Notes: generated from the sequence alone by a model not told the origin. A stretch of 64,000 nt of DNA from JANWXR01 sp964608265 (GCA_964608265.1 CAZSNP010000002.1:1-64000); one strand, 5' to 3'. Shown: positions 8,333 through 16,673, numbered from the stretch's first letter. Made by a program: numbers and translations.

Positions 8333-8587
8333 ATGGTGGTGCAACAGTTGATGGTGTGGTTGTGCGCGTTTTTTCTGGCGGGGATGCAGGCCATCGGGGT
8401 GCCGCGCGCCGATTGTGTCTCCGGCCACAGGTGGGCGGTGTGCTGGCGCCTCCCGGCCAACGGCTATTCGGTGGCGCTGGTCGTCGCCGAGCGGAGCTGG
8501 TCGGCGTACGGCTGCCTGCCCGGGTTGCAGCGGCAGGCCGACCCGTATTCGCCTTCGGTGTGGAGTTGCGGCGGCAACGCCCCATAA
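8333..8587 (+). CDS. Possible small secreted cysteine-containing protein
   Basis: 84 codons. A hydrophobic N-terminus (MVWLCAFFLAGMQAIG, internal ATG at 8351) precedes a short domain with four Cys, in CVSGHRWAVC, YGCLPG and WSCGG. A TATACT box at 8284-8289 and a purine-rich GAAGGTGAAGG lie upstream. I do not recognise a family. It may be a chance ORF, since GC-rich spacers contain several such frames. Confidence 0.3.
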   Translation: MVVQQLMVWLCAFFLAGMQAIGVPRADCVSGHRWAVCWRLPANGYSVALVVAERSWSAYGCLPGLQRQADPYSPSVWSCGGNAP

Positions 8588-9130
8588 ATCCCCCCCAAAG
8601 CCAACTGCACTTGTGCCGATAACGCCGCCTGCTTCGCCAGCCTGCCTCGTCATTGCCGTATGGCATTTCCCCGCCGAAAGGTTCACGCGCGATGAGTGGG
8701 CCGGGACTCTGCTGGAAGGGGCGATCGTCACGGTTGCGGTGTTCTTGTTGGAATTGACCGCGTGGCCGGCCCGAGCGGGGCGCATCGCATAAAGCCGCTT
8801 GCAACCCTTGCTGCCGCATACACTCGCACCCGCGCCAAATCGTGGACCGGTTTTGGTCGAGTGTTGCCCGGGGACCCGGCCCCGTGCCGGGCCTGCGATC
8901 AGACATGGCTCAGCTCCCAAACCCTGCCCTGGCCGAGGAGCAACACTGTCACAGCCTGTCAAACCTGAAAAACCGACCGTCGCAGAATTTACCCTCCACC
9001 CCACAACTCGCCGTCGCCCACACGACCTGATCTTTTAGCGGCTTTTTACCCCGCGCCGTTTCACCCGCCTCCCCTCCCAGCCGAAAACGATGCACGGGCT
9101 GTTGGCACGCCATGCGCCTCGCCTGCCTGT
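8588..9130. other. Spacer without a recognisable gene
   Basis: 543 bp between the small ORF and the sortase-like gene. I see no convincing coding sequence, RNA gene or long inverted repeat. The last 60 bp must hold the promoter of the gene at 9131, but no clear -10 box stands out. Confidence 0.5.
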
Positions 9131-9775
9131 ATGCGTCGCCGATTGATCGCGCTGTTCTTCGCCGGGTTGCTGAGCGTGGCGGCGGTGCGGGCCCTGCCCG
9201 CGCTGGCCGAGGCCCCCGCCGCGCGCGTGTATCTGCCGTTCCTCGCCGCCGGCGGCACGGTTGATGCATCGGGTCTGCCGAGGTTGGCGGATTTCATCGC
9301 CTCGGTGCGAAATGGTGATGCGCAGATGATTCGCGGGGTTTACGTTTCACAGGTGCTGGCGCTGGCGGTGCGGCAACAACCGGGCGGCGACCCCACTTAT
9401 ATCTCAAACGAGGCCGAGGCGGTGACGCAGTTCGGGATGGCGTCGGGTTTCGGCGTCACCGGCCTGCTGGCGCACAACTATCTGGCCGGCGCGCGCTTCT
9501 TCGAACTGGCGAGCGGGCAGCCGGTCAACATCGTCTTCGGCGATGGCGCGACCAAAACCTACCTCGTCGATCGGGTGCAGCGCTATCGCGCGCTGCAGCC
9601 ATACAGCCCGTACAGCGATTTCATTGACCTCGACACCGGCGCGCGCCTCTCCGCCACCGATCTCTTTCTGCGCGTCTATGTCGGCCTCGACCACGTGACC
9701 TTTCAGACCTGCATCGAAATAGACGGCAACCCGAGCGGTGGGCGGTTGTTCGTCATCGCCACCCCCGCGCCGTGA
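9131..9775 (+). CDS. Secreted sortase-like protein
   Basis: 214 residues with a signal peptide (RRRLIALFFAGLLSVAAVRALPALA). The mature part begins with RVYLPFLAAGG. The C-terminal domain has the sortase order of catalytic residues: H115 in LLAHNYL, C194 in VTFQTCIE (compare TLxTC) and R205 in GGRLFVIA. If active it would be a cysteine transpeptidase or hydrolase acting outside the membrane. The flanking sequence is divergent from classical SrtA/B and there is no adjacent LPxTG substrate or pilin gene. Family assignment rests on motif order only. Confidence 0.65.
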   Translation: MRRRLIALFFAGLLSVAAVRALPALAEAPAARVYLPFLAAGGTVDASGLPRLADFIASVRNGDAQMIRGVYVSQVLALAVRQQPGGDPTYISNEAEAVTQFGMASGFGVTGLLAHNYLAGARFFELASGQPVNIVFGDGATKTYLVDRVQRYRALQPYSPYSDFIDLDTGARLSATDLFLRVYVGLDHVTFQTCIEIDGNPSGGRLFVIATPAP

Positions 9776-9782
9776 TGTCTCG

Positions 9783-9864
9783 CGCCAAGACGCAAAGACG
9801 CTAATGAGGTTACGAGCGAGGCGTCACGTTTAGTAGCGATCTTCTATTTCTTTGCGCCTTGGCG
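9783..9864. repeat. Imperfect palindrome of the CGCCAAGACGCAAAG spacer family
   Basis: Arms 9783-9797 and 9850-9864 match at 14 of 15 positions in inverted orientation. It lies between convergent genes and could act as a bidirectional terminator. Related sequences occur at 36492-36545 and 38574-38653. Confidence 0.65.
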
Positions 9865-9881
9865 TCTTTCCGCGAAACCCA

Positions 9882-10787
9882 TCACATGAAAAACGGTGGA
9901 CTGGTGAAGAGGTAGTTCTCAAAGCGCCCGAACGGCGCGTCGCACATGAAGAGGGCCACGAACGGATCAATCCGGCAGCGGCGGGCGAGGAGATACTCCA
10001 CGGCGACTCGGTTGACCATCGGCACCTCAAGGCTAAAGTCTTCGCCGCGCGCCGCCGCCTCGGTTTCGAAATGCGCCAGCACGGCGGGGAAGTCGCGCTC
10101 GTCGAGCAAGGCGAACGGCCCACAGCGGTGCGCCTCGTACCCGTAGCCCACCGGCTCACCGTTGCGGCGGTATACAAATCCGTGCCGCGCCTCCATCAAC
10201 CAGCGCTGGTCTTCATCGCGCGCGTGGCCGAGCACGGCGCGGTCAATCCCGCGCAATACTGCCAGCGTCGCCTCGTTCGCCGCCATCGGCTCGAAGTGCA
10301 GATCGGTTTCGACCGGCACGGCCTCGGGCTGGCGCGAGAAATTGTAGATCGGGAAGCGCGGCAGCACCCCGAGTTTGAGATAGCGCGTCTGCGCCCGCGT
10401 GTCGGTGGTGGCGATGATGATGCGCTGCCGAGGGTTGCCGGCGTTCGGCATCGCCCGCGCCAGCAACTCGCGCCCCACCCCGGCGCCTTGCTGGCCGGGC
10501 AGCACGAAGAACTCCGTCAACTCCAGCACCCCATCGCGCAGGATGCTGCGCGCGTACCCGATTGCCTGCCCGTCGTCTTCGGCCACCCAGAATTGGTGCG
10601 CCGTGCGGGCGAGGTGCTCGAAGAGCGAGCGTCGTTCGACCCACAACTCGGCGAGGACGTTCGGGTCATCGCCGCCGGTCACGCCCATCACCCCGGTGCG
10701 CGCGCTGAAGTCGAGGATGGAGGTCATGAAGATGGTGAAGCAGGCTTGCGAGTCGTCGAGCGTGGCGGGGCGGAATTGAAGTGTCAT
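9882..10787 (-). CDS. GNAT N-acetyltransferase, tandem domains
   Basis: 301 residues. The N-terminal domain (about 1-150) has the GNAT core: WVAEDDGQAIGYARSI, LELTEFFVLPGQQGAGVGRELL with the acetyl-CoA pyrophosphate loop (Q/R-x-x-G-x-G/A as QQGAGVG), and RIIIATTDTRAQTRYLKLG. The second half (GFVYRRNGEPVGYGYEAHRCGPFALLD) resembles a second, degenerate GNAT domain. It transfers an acetyl group from acetyl-CoA to an unknown amine. It stands alone on the minus strand. Confidence 0.8.
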   Translation of the reverse strand: MTLQFRPATLDDSQACFTIFMTSILDFSARTGVMGVTGGDDPNVLAELWVERRSLFEHLARTAHQFWVAEDDGQAIGYARSILRDGVLELTEFFVLPGQQGAGVGRELLARAMPNAGNPRQRIIIATTDTRAQTRYLKLGVLPRFPIYNFSRQPEAVPVETDLHFEPMAANEATLAVLRGIDRAVLGHARDEDQRWLMEARHGFVYRRNGEPVGYGYEAHRCGPFALLDERDFPAVLAHFETEAAARGEDFSLEVPMVNRVAVEYLLARRCRIDPFVALFMCDAPFGRFENYLFTSPPFFM

Positions 10788-10820
10788 TCGAACTGTAAAG
10801 TCGAATCAACCTGCTGGGCA

Positions 10821-10954
10821 TGTCACCCTGAGCGCGTACGCCGAACCATTGTCTTTCAGGAGTCGTATCGCGCGAAGGGTCTTGGTGATTGTGCCGAGAC
10901 CCTTCGCGCGTCTTGGGCCTTGGCATGATATAGCCCATGGCGCTCAGGGTGACA
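10821..10954. repeat. Nested palindromic element in the spacer
   Basis: Outer arms 10821-10835 and 10940-10954 are perfect inverted repeats (TGTCACCCTGAGCGC). Inside, 10869-10882 and 10897-10910 form a second perfect 14-bp inverted repeat (CGCGCGAAGGGTCT). The CACCCTGAGCG/GAAGGGT wording matches the inner part of the element at 22768-22918. Confidence 0.7.
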
Positions 10955-10999
10955 CGGCTCGGTGTGCTTCTATCCCTGCCAAACCGCGTGTGGAAGGAC

Positions 11000-13408
11000 T
11001 CAATTCCCAACCGCCAGCCTGACCACCGTCACGCCCTCGCCGCCCTCGTTCTCTGCGCCGGTGGCGTGGCTCTTCACCTGCGGATGGTTGCGGAGGAAGT
11101 CGCGCACGGCCTGGCGCAGCTTGCCCGTGCCCTTGCCGTGAATCACCCGCACCCACGGCAACTCGGCCAGGTAGGCCTGATCGAGATACTGTTCGAGTTC
11201 GGGCAACGCCTCTTCGACCGTCTTGCCCCGGATATCGAGTTCGAGGCCGGGGGATTCGGTTTTGGATTCTGGATTCTTGATTTCGGACTCAGCTTCTTCA
11301 ATCACGTCCGATGCGGGGCCGCGGAATTCCACTTCATCCAGTTTCGTTCGCACGCGGAGGCGGCCCACCTTCACCTCGGCTTCGGCGGCGGTGAGCGCAG
11401 TCACCGTGCCGATCTGGTTGAGCGCCTTGAGCTTGACCGTGTCGCCCAGCCGCACGGCGCGTTTTTTGGCGGCGGGTTGAGTCTGCGGCAGCGGCGCGGC
11501 GGGCACGGCGACTTTATCCTCCACGCTCTCGATTTCGCTTTCGATGTCTTTGAGCGATTCGGTAGACTGGGCCGCGCGCGCCAGCTTCACTTTGAGCTGT
11601 GAGAGTTGCGCGCGGAGTTCTTCGGCCTCGCGTTGCGCCTCGGCCCGCGCCCCCTCGATGATCTTGCGCCGTTCGGCCTCGATGCCGTCGAGGCGGCGCG
11701 CCAGTTGCCGCTCGGACTCTTCGGCCTCGGCCCGCGCCGCCTCCGCCCGCTCACGATCCGCGCGCACGGCCTCGCGCTGGCGGTAAATCTCATCCAGCAA
11801 TTGCTCGCTCTCCAGCGACGTTTCGGCCACCATCGTCCTGGCGTCCTCGATGATGGTGGGGTGGAGGCCGAGGCGCGCGGCAATGGCAAAGGCATTGCTG
11901 CGCCCCGGCAGGCCGATGGTGAGGTGAAAGGTCGGCAGCAAGGTCTCGGGGTCGAATTCCATGCTGGCGTTCTTCACGCCCGGCCTGGTTTGCGCGTACC
12001 CTTTGAGTTCGGGATAGTGGGTGGCGACCAGCGCCGTCGCGCCCAAATCGAGCAGATACGACAGCACCGCGCGCGCCAGCGCCGAGCCTTCGCCGGGGTC
12101 GGTGCCCGCGCCGAGTTCGTCGAGGATGACGAGGCTGTGCTCATCCACTTGATTGAGGATGCGGGTGATGTTGGTGAAGTGCGCGCTGAAGGTGGAGAGC
12201 GATTGCTCGATGGATTGCTCGTCGCCGATATCGGCGAAGACGTTTTGAAACACCGGCAAGGCCGAGCCGCTCTGCGCCGGGAGGTGCAGGCCGCATTGCG
12301 CCATCAGCACCAGCAGGCCGACGGTCTTCAACGTCACCGTCTTGCCGCCGGTGTTCGGCCCGGTGATGACGAGCGCGCGCGTGCCCGCCTCCATCTCGAC
12401 CTCGATCGGCACCACCGTGTCCGGGTTGAGCAACGGGTGCCGGGCGGAAAGCAATTGGATGACTGAAGATTGATGACCGGAGGCTGGCGATTGTCTGTGG
12501 TCTGTTGTCTGTCGTCTGTCGTCTGCCGTCAACAGCGGCTCGTGCGCCCGGATCGCATCGGCGTATTTCGCTTTGGCGAAGGCCACATCCAACTCGGCCA
12601 GCGTGTCAACGGTCTGCACAATCGGTTCGGCCTGCTCGCCGATGAAGGCGGACAACTCGGTGAGGATGCGGCGGATTTCGCTCTGCTCGGCGAGTTGCAG
12701 TTCGCGCAGCGCGTTGTTCAATTCCACCGTGGCCAGCGGCTCGATGAAGATCGTCGCGCCTGAGGCCGATTGATCGTGCACCACGCCCCGGATGCGGCCC
12801 TTGAAATCCGCCTTGAGCGGGATGACGTAGCGGCCATCGCGCTGGGTGACGAGGTTCTCCTGCAGATACTGCGCGGTGCGGGCCTCGCCGAGGATGCGGT
12901 CGAGCTTCTGCATCAGCCGCCCGTGCGCGACCTTGAGTTCGCGCCGGATCTGCGCCAGCTTCTCGGAGGCCGAATCGAGCACCTCGCCGCGCTCGTCAAT
13001 GGTGCGGGTGATGGCTTCGACCACGCCGGGGATTTCTTCCAGCCCCTGCGCGATGAAGGTCAGGCGGGGGAACTGGTCGCCGAGTTTGCTGAAGATACGG
13101 CGCAGCGTGCGCCCAGCGATGATGGTGGCCTTGATGTCGAGCAGCGCGGCGGCGTCCAACATACCGGCGCGCGCGGCCAGTTGCGCCGCCCCGCGCACAT
13201 CGCGCGCCCCGCCGATGGTGACGTCGGTCTTCACCGCCAGCAGCTTGCGCGCCTCGGCCGTCTCCTGCTGCCAGCGCACGATCTCGCGCAGGTCGGTGCT
13301 GGGCGCGAGGGCGCGCGCCAGCGCCGCGCTGGCCGAGAACGAGGCATGCGCGCTCAGCCGCTCGAGGATTTTGGGGAGTTCGAGAACCTGAATTGACTTC
13401 GCATCCAT
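11000..13408 (-). CDS. mutS2: MutS2 family ATPase/endonuclease
   Basis: 802 residues. An N-terminal lever/clamp region leads to the MutS-type ATPase with Walker A GPNTGGKT (about residues 349-356) and a Walker B region in SLVILDELGAGTDPGEG; a coiled-coil arm follows, then the KOW-like part and a C-terminal Smr domain with LDIRG (about 723) and HGKGTG (about 756). MutS2 lacks the mismatch-recognition domain; it suppresses recombination and in some bacteria rescues collided ribosomes, with Smr as nuclease. Two stretches, residues about 293-317 and 706-718, are low-complexity inserts resembling spacer repeats. A TACAAT box ends 10 nt before the ATG. Confidence 0.95.
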   Translation of the reverse strand: MDAKSIQVLELPKILERLSAHASFSASAALARALAPSTDLREIVRWQQETAEARKLLAVKTDVTIGGARDVRGAAQLAARAGMLDAAALLDIKATIIAGRTLRRIFSKLGDQFPRLTFIAQGLEEIPGVVEAITRTIDERGEVLDSASEKLAQIRRELKVAHGRLMQKLDRILGEARTAQYLQENLVTQRDGRYVIPLKADFKGRIRGVVHDQSASGATIFIEPLATVELNNALRELQLAEQSEIRRILTELSAFIGEQAEPIVQTVDTLAELDVAFAKAKYADAIRAHEPLLTADDRRQTTDHRQSPASGHQSSVIQLLSARHPLLNPDTVVPIEVEMEAGTRALVITGPNTGGKTVTLKTVGLLVLMAQCGLHLPAQSGSALPVFQNVFADIGDEQSIEQSLSTFSAHFTNITRILNQVDEHSLVILDELGAGTDPGEGSALARAVLSYLLDLGATALVATHYPELKGYAQTRPGVKNASMEFDPETLLPTFHLTIGLPGRSNAFAIAARLGLHPTIIEDARTMVAETSLESEQLLDEIYRQREAVRADRERAEAARAEAEESERQLARRLDGIEAERRKIIEGARAEAQREAEELRAQLSQLKVKLARAAQSTESLKDIESEIESVEDKVAVPAAPLPQTQPAAKKRAVRLGDTVKLKALNQIGTVTALTAAEAEVKVGRLRVRTKLDEVEFRGPASDVIEEAESEIKNPESKTESPGLELDIRGKTVEEALPELEQYLDQAYLAELPWVRVIHGKGTGKLRQAVRDFLRNHPQVKSHATGAENEGGEGVTVVRLAVGN
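11255..11292. repeat. Repeat-like insert in mutS2 before the Smr domain
   Basis: GATTTCGGACT and GATTTCGG-type reiterations (TTTTGGATTCTGGATTCTTG on the plus strand) encode the linker IKNPESKTES on the minus strand. The frame is intact. Confidence 0.5.
12457..12530. repeat. Heptad repeat insert in mutS2 before the ATPase domain
   Basis: Tandem TCTGTxG units (plus strand GTCTGTTGTCTGTCGTCTGT) encode DDRRQTTDHRQ on the minus strand, between the clamp region and the conserved ARHPLL that begins the ATPase domain. Length is compatible with the reading frame. Confidence 0.65.
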
Positions 13409-13478
13409 GCCGGGTGCGATTGTAGCGCAAGTGAGGGGCGAGGCGGTACGGGTGAAAGGCGCAAAAGCGTGGTGTAGC

Positions 13479-13525
13479 CTGAGACAGCAACGCGGCTCGC
13501 GAAAGAGCCGGCCTCACCGTCTCAG
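13479..13525. other. Two-stem hairpin between mutS2 and the methyltransferase
   Basis: Outer arms CTGAGAC/GTCTCAG (13479-13485, 13519-13525) and inner arms CGGCTC/GAGCCG (13493-13498, 13505-13510). No T-run follows on either side, so a terminator role is uncertain. Confidence 0.4.
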
Positions 13526-13582
13526 ATTGTCACCTCGTGGTATTCACCGGGCGCTATGCCAACAGGTGTCTTAGCTGCCCCT

Positions 13583-14487
13583 TCAAGGACGCGGGCGCTT
13601 CTGCAACACGCGCAAATCGAGCGGGGCGCTGATCAGGATCTTAGCCCGGCCGCGCTGTGTATCGAGCGCGGCGCAGAATGCGCCCTCCAGCCGGCGTAGC
13701 AGCCAATCGTGCGGGGGCAGCTTGCCCAAACTCATGAACTCATCCAGCCAGGCGCCGAACTCGGCCACATTGTCGAATGTGCGGTGGAACTCAAAACGCT
13801 TCCAGCCCTGCCGCTTGAACAACCCCTGCCGCACCACCTCGGCCACCGCGCGATTGGCCGCGCGGTCGTCGTCGAAGCGCTCACGCATCACGCCGAGCCA
13901 CTGAACTTCGCCCGCCCGGAGAAGGCCGACGCGGCGATGCACCGTCGCCGGACGCAGATCAATGAGAAGGCCGTTCGGCTTGAGCACCCGCCAGGCTTCG
14001 TGAAGGGCATGCACCATGCCCCGGTGGGCGAGTCATCACAGCACCCACGAGAACACTGCCCGATCAAACGACTCTTTGGGATATTCCAGCCGCCCGGCCC
14101 GGCCCACCTGAAAGCGGACGCGCGCCGCCAGCCGCCGGGAAAACTCGCGCCGCGCCGTGCGGATCAGTTCGGCGTCGGTGTCAATGGCCCGCACCTCCGC
14201 GCCCAGCCGCGCCAGCCGCCGGGTCAGCCGGCCATCGCCGCAACCGATTTCGAGCACGCGCTGGCCGCGCCANNNNNNNNNNNNNNNNNNNNNNNNNNNN
14301 NNNNNNNNNNNNNNNNNNNNNNNNNNNNNNNNNNNNNNNNNNNNNNNNNNNNNNNNNNNNNNNNNNNNNNNNGCCGGGTCAGCCGGCCATCGCCGCAACC
14401 GATTTCGAGCACGCGCTGGCCGCGCCACACCGCGACGGCTTTCAGCGCGCGCACCTCGTTCTGCTCGGGGTCCATTCGCAGGGTCAT
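13583..14487 (-). pseudogene. Class I SAM-dependent methyltransferase, interrupted by two UGA codons
   Basis: Starts MTLRMDPEQNEVRAL at 14487 behind a GGAGAG site. The SAM-binding motif VLEIGCGDGRLTR and the acidic EVRAIDTD place it in the Rossmann-fold methyltransferases; VHALHEAWRVLKPNGLLIDLRP is the later strand. The coding sequence crosses the N gap. When the 55-bp duplicate and the Ns are collapsed (155 bp) the frame on both sides agrees. Two adjacent in-frame UGA codons (14038-14036 and 14035-14033) then split the frame between FSWVL and LAHRGMVHAL, with alignment preserved. As read it is a pseudogene or an assembly/sequence error. The substrate is unknown. Confidence 0.65.
14273..14372. 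other. Scaffold gap (100 N) between overlapping contig ends
   Basis: Bases 14218-14272 and 14373-14427 are identical over 55 bp, so the gap joins two contigs that overlap. The Ns and one copy should be removed. Confidence 0.95.
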
Positions 14488-14663
14488 CGGCTTTCTCTCC
14501 GGTTCAAGGGGGGTCCAGTTCGTTGCGCACCATCGCCGCGATCCACCACCGGCGCGGCGGCGTGCACGCGGGCCGCGCCATCCACGCCCAACGCGACACA
14601 GGCCGGGGCCAGGCTGAGAACCAGACGGGCGAAGGGTCAGACAAGGTCGAGTGTGCGCCTCAT
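14484..14663 (-). pseudogene. Small signal-peptide ORF interrupted by one UGA
   Basis: An ATG at 14663 follows a good GGAGG site by 5 nt. After MRRTLDLV there is a UGA (14639-14637), then the same frame continues PFARLVLSLAPACVALGV and runs to a stop that overlaps the methyltransferase ATG as ATGA. Apart from the UGA it would be a 59-residue exported peptide translationally coupled to the methyltransferase. I do not recognise the family. Confidence 0.4.
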
Positions 14664-14984
14664 GATGTCCTCCGGTGATGTACGCCGAACTGAGAGTACA
14701 ACGGAATCATCTGATCCCCAAGTCCTAATTTGATGATGCGGCCCGCCGCATCGCCCCGCAATTTTGCGGCTGACAGTTCCCCTCACGGCCTCCAACCGCG
14801 GTGGGCGATGTAGGCCGGCGCCCGGCACAAGGCCGGCCAGAAGCAGGGCGTGCTGACACTGGCCCTCAAGGAGGAAACTCACGCCGGCTCGCGCTTGGTT
14901 TCGCAGAAACCGGTTAGAATGTTGAGCGTAGAAACGATTGCGACCGCCTGCGCCGCTCGACGGCGAGAACGTTTGCTCAACCCG
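14664..14984. other. Divergent spacer with promoters
   Basis: Lies between the interrupted minus-strand pair and the AI-2E gene. It contains a TAGAAT box at 14915-14920 that could serve the AI-2E gene and a small CCGCA/TGCGG hairpin at 14756-14769. No gene is convincing here. Confidence 0.4.
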
Positions 14985-16232
14985 ATGTCTGACTCACCTC
15001 AATCTTCCTCCCCTCGCTGGAACACGCCGACCAAGTTCCTGGTCGCGCTGGTCGGTTTGGTATTGCTGGGCTGGCTGCTGCTGCAATTCCAAAGCCTGTG
15101 GGGGCCGATGATCGCGATGTGCATCCTCGCTTACCTGCTCAGCCCGGTGGCGAGCTGGGTGTCGCGCCTCACCCGGCTGGCGTGGGGGCCATCGGTGACG
15201 ATCGTCTATGTCGTCGTCTTCGTGCTGCTGCTCGGGCTGCTGGTCGTGGCCGGCGTCGCCATCCAGCGCCAGATCGTCGGGTTGTACAACGCCCTGCTCG
15301 CCATCTCCGGCGACCTGCCCGGCTTTGTGCAGGAGACGCTGAGCCATCCCATCGCCATTGGCCCGCTCGTCATCGACCCGGCGACGATAGACATCGAGCG
15401 CACGCTGCAACCGCTGATCTCGGCCATCCAACCGGCGCTCAGCCAGACGGGCACCGTGGTCGGCTCCATCGCCACCACCACCGCCACCAGCATCGGCTGG
15501 TTCCTCTTCGTCTTCATCCTCTCGTATTACCTGCTGGCCGATGTGTCGGATGTGGTGCAGGGCGTCGACCAGCGCGTGCCGGAGGTGATGCGCGACGATG
15601 TGCGCCGGCTGGCCCTCAGCCTTGGCCCGATCTGGAACAATTACCTGCGCGGGCAGATCACGCTCTCGGGCATCCTCGGGTTGATGGTGGGGATTGCGCT
15701 GTCGCTGCTCGGCGTGAGCTACGCGCCGGTGCTCGGGCTGCTGGCCTTCATCCTCGACTTCATCCCCTATGTCGGCGCGACGATTTCGTTTTCGGTCGGC
15801 ACGCTGGTGGCGCTGTTTCAGGGCGGCAACTGGCTGGGGGTGGAGCAGGTGTGGTTCGCCGTCATCGTGGCGGTGACGTATTTCCTCCTGCAGCAGGTGC
15901 AGGGCTATGTGTTCTGGCCCCGCATCATGGGCGGCAGCCTCAACCTGCACCCGATTGTGATCCTCATCGGCGCGCTGGTGATGGCGCAACTGGTCGGCCC
16001 GGTCGGGCTGGTGCTGGCCGGCCCGCTGGTCGCAACGCTGCTCGTCTTCGGGCGTTACGCCTTCCGCAAATTGTTCGACCTCGACCCGTGGGAGAACATG
16101 CCCACCACGATTGGCCCGCGCCGCGCGACGACCTCGCCGCTGGCCCGGTTGCGCTGGGCCGGGCTGGGCCGCCGGCCGATGCCCCGCCGCCTGCCGGAGG
16201 AAGAGGGCAGCGGCCCGGCCGCCAGCCAATGA
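14985..16232 (+). CDS. AI-2E family transporter (TqsA/PerM-like permease)
   Basis: 415 residues from MSDSPQSS. The pattern is that of the AI-2 exporter superfamily: two N-terminal TM helices (FLVALVGLVLLGWLLL, then IAMCILAYLLSPVASWV), a third (VTIVYVVVFVLLLGLLVVAG), a long amphipathic extracytoplasmic segment, and a C-terminal hydrophobic block with LDFIPYVGATIS and LNLHPIVILIGAL. Members move autoinducer-2, sodium or other solutes; the substrate here is unknown. The C-terminal tail is Arg/Pro-rich. The stop overlaps the next ATG by 4 nt (ATGA). Confidence 0.88.
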   Translation: MSDSPQSSSPRWNTPTKFLVALVGLVLLGWLLLQFQSLWGPMIAMCILAYLLSPVASWVSRLTRLAWGPSVTIVYVVVFVLLLGLLVVAGVAIQRQIVGLYNALLAISGDLPGFVQETLSHPIAIGPLVIDPATIDIERTLQPLISAIQPALSQTGTVVGSIATTTATSIGWFLFVFILSYYLLADVSDVVQGVDQRVPEVMRDDVRRLALSLGPIWNNYLRGQITLSGILGLMVGIALSLLGVSYAPVLGLLAFILDFIPYVGATISFSVGTLVALFQGGNWLGVEQVWFAVIVAVTYFLLQQVQGYVFWPRIMGGSLNLHPIVILIGALVMAQLVGPVGLVLAGPLVATLLVFGRYAFRKLFDLDPWENMPTTIGPRRATTSPLARLRWAGLGRRPMPRRLPEEEGSGPAASQ

Positions 16233-16471
16233 GCGACGCCGCGCGGATTGATTTTTCGTACACCGTCTTTTGGACGAAGCAGGCCCGTGCGTGGGACGCG
16301 GCTCGCCGCGCCGCGGTGCGCGAGGCGGTGCGCGCCGTGCTCGCCCGGCCGGATTTCCTCCGCAACGCCTACGAACGCCGCTACACCGTGAGCGGCCTCG
16401 ATGCCCAGCCGCACTCCGGCGCAAGTCTGGTCGCGCTGGAGAAAGTGCTGCAAGCCTTTGACGCACCCTGA
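16229..16471 (+). CDS. Hypothetical protein, coupled to the AI-2E gene
   Basis: 80 residues, starting in an ATGA overlap with the upstream permease. Basic and helical (ARAWDAARRAAVREAVRAVLARPDF), ending in a short acidic helix. No domain recognised. The overlap and the close following gene support a real operon member. Confidence 0.55.
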   Translation: MSDAARIDFSYTVFWTKQARAWDAARRAAVREAVRAVLARPDFLRNAYERRYTVSGLDAQPHSGASLVALEKVLQAFDAP

Positions 16472-16481
16472 AGGACAACGC

Positions 16482-16673
16482 ATGCCCACCTCCAATCACG
16501 ACTCCGACCCCAGGCCCGTCACCCTCGCCGAGACCGAAAACTTCCTCGTTTGGGTGGCCGATGACGGCGAAGGCGAGACCACCTACAACATCGAACTCGG
16601 CACGGTCACGCTGCACATGTTCAAAGAGGAGTGGGATGAGTTCCTCAAGCTCATCCGCTCGGTGAAGAAGTGA
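16482..16673 (+). CDS. Small acidic hypothetical protein
   Basis: 63 residues with a GAAGGA site 8 nt upstream of the ATG. Contains ENFLVWVADDGEGETTYNIE and ends WDEFLKLIRSVKK. It looks like a single small beta-rich domain. Ten nt after the previous stop, so probably the third gene of the AI-2E transcription unit. Confidence 0.6.
   Translation: MPTSNHDSDPRPVTLAETENFLVWVADDGEGETTYNIELGTVTLHMFKEEWDEFLKLIRSVKK

Noticed and set aside
8696..8968. Open frames in the 8.6-9.1 kb spacer
   Set aside because: They lack ribosome-binding sites, domain patterns and plausible composition, and look like GC-driven chance frames.
12490..12530. Possible CRISPR or tandem-repeat locus in the TCTGTxG run
   Set aside because: Units are 7 bp, contiguous, without spacers, and lie inside an intact mutS2 frame. 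No CRISPR array or cas gene was seen anywhere in the window.
14033..14639. Selenoprotein or genome-wide UGA recoding
   Set aside because: UGA terminates many other genes here, no SECIS-like structure is evident, and an amber codon in the HEPN gene shows that nonsense mutations of another kind also occur nearby.
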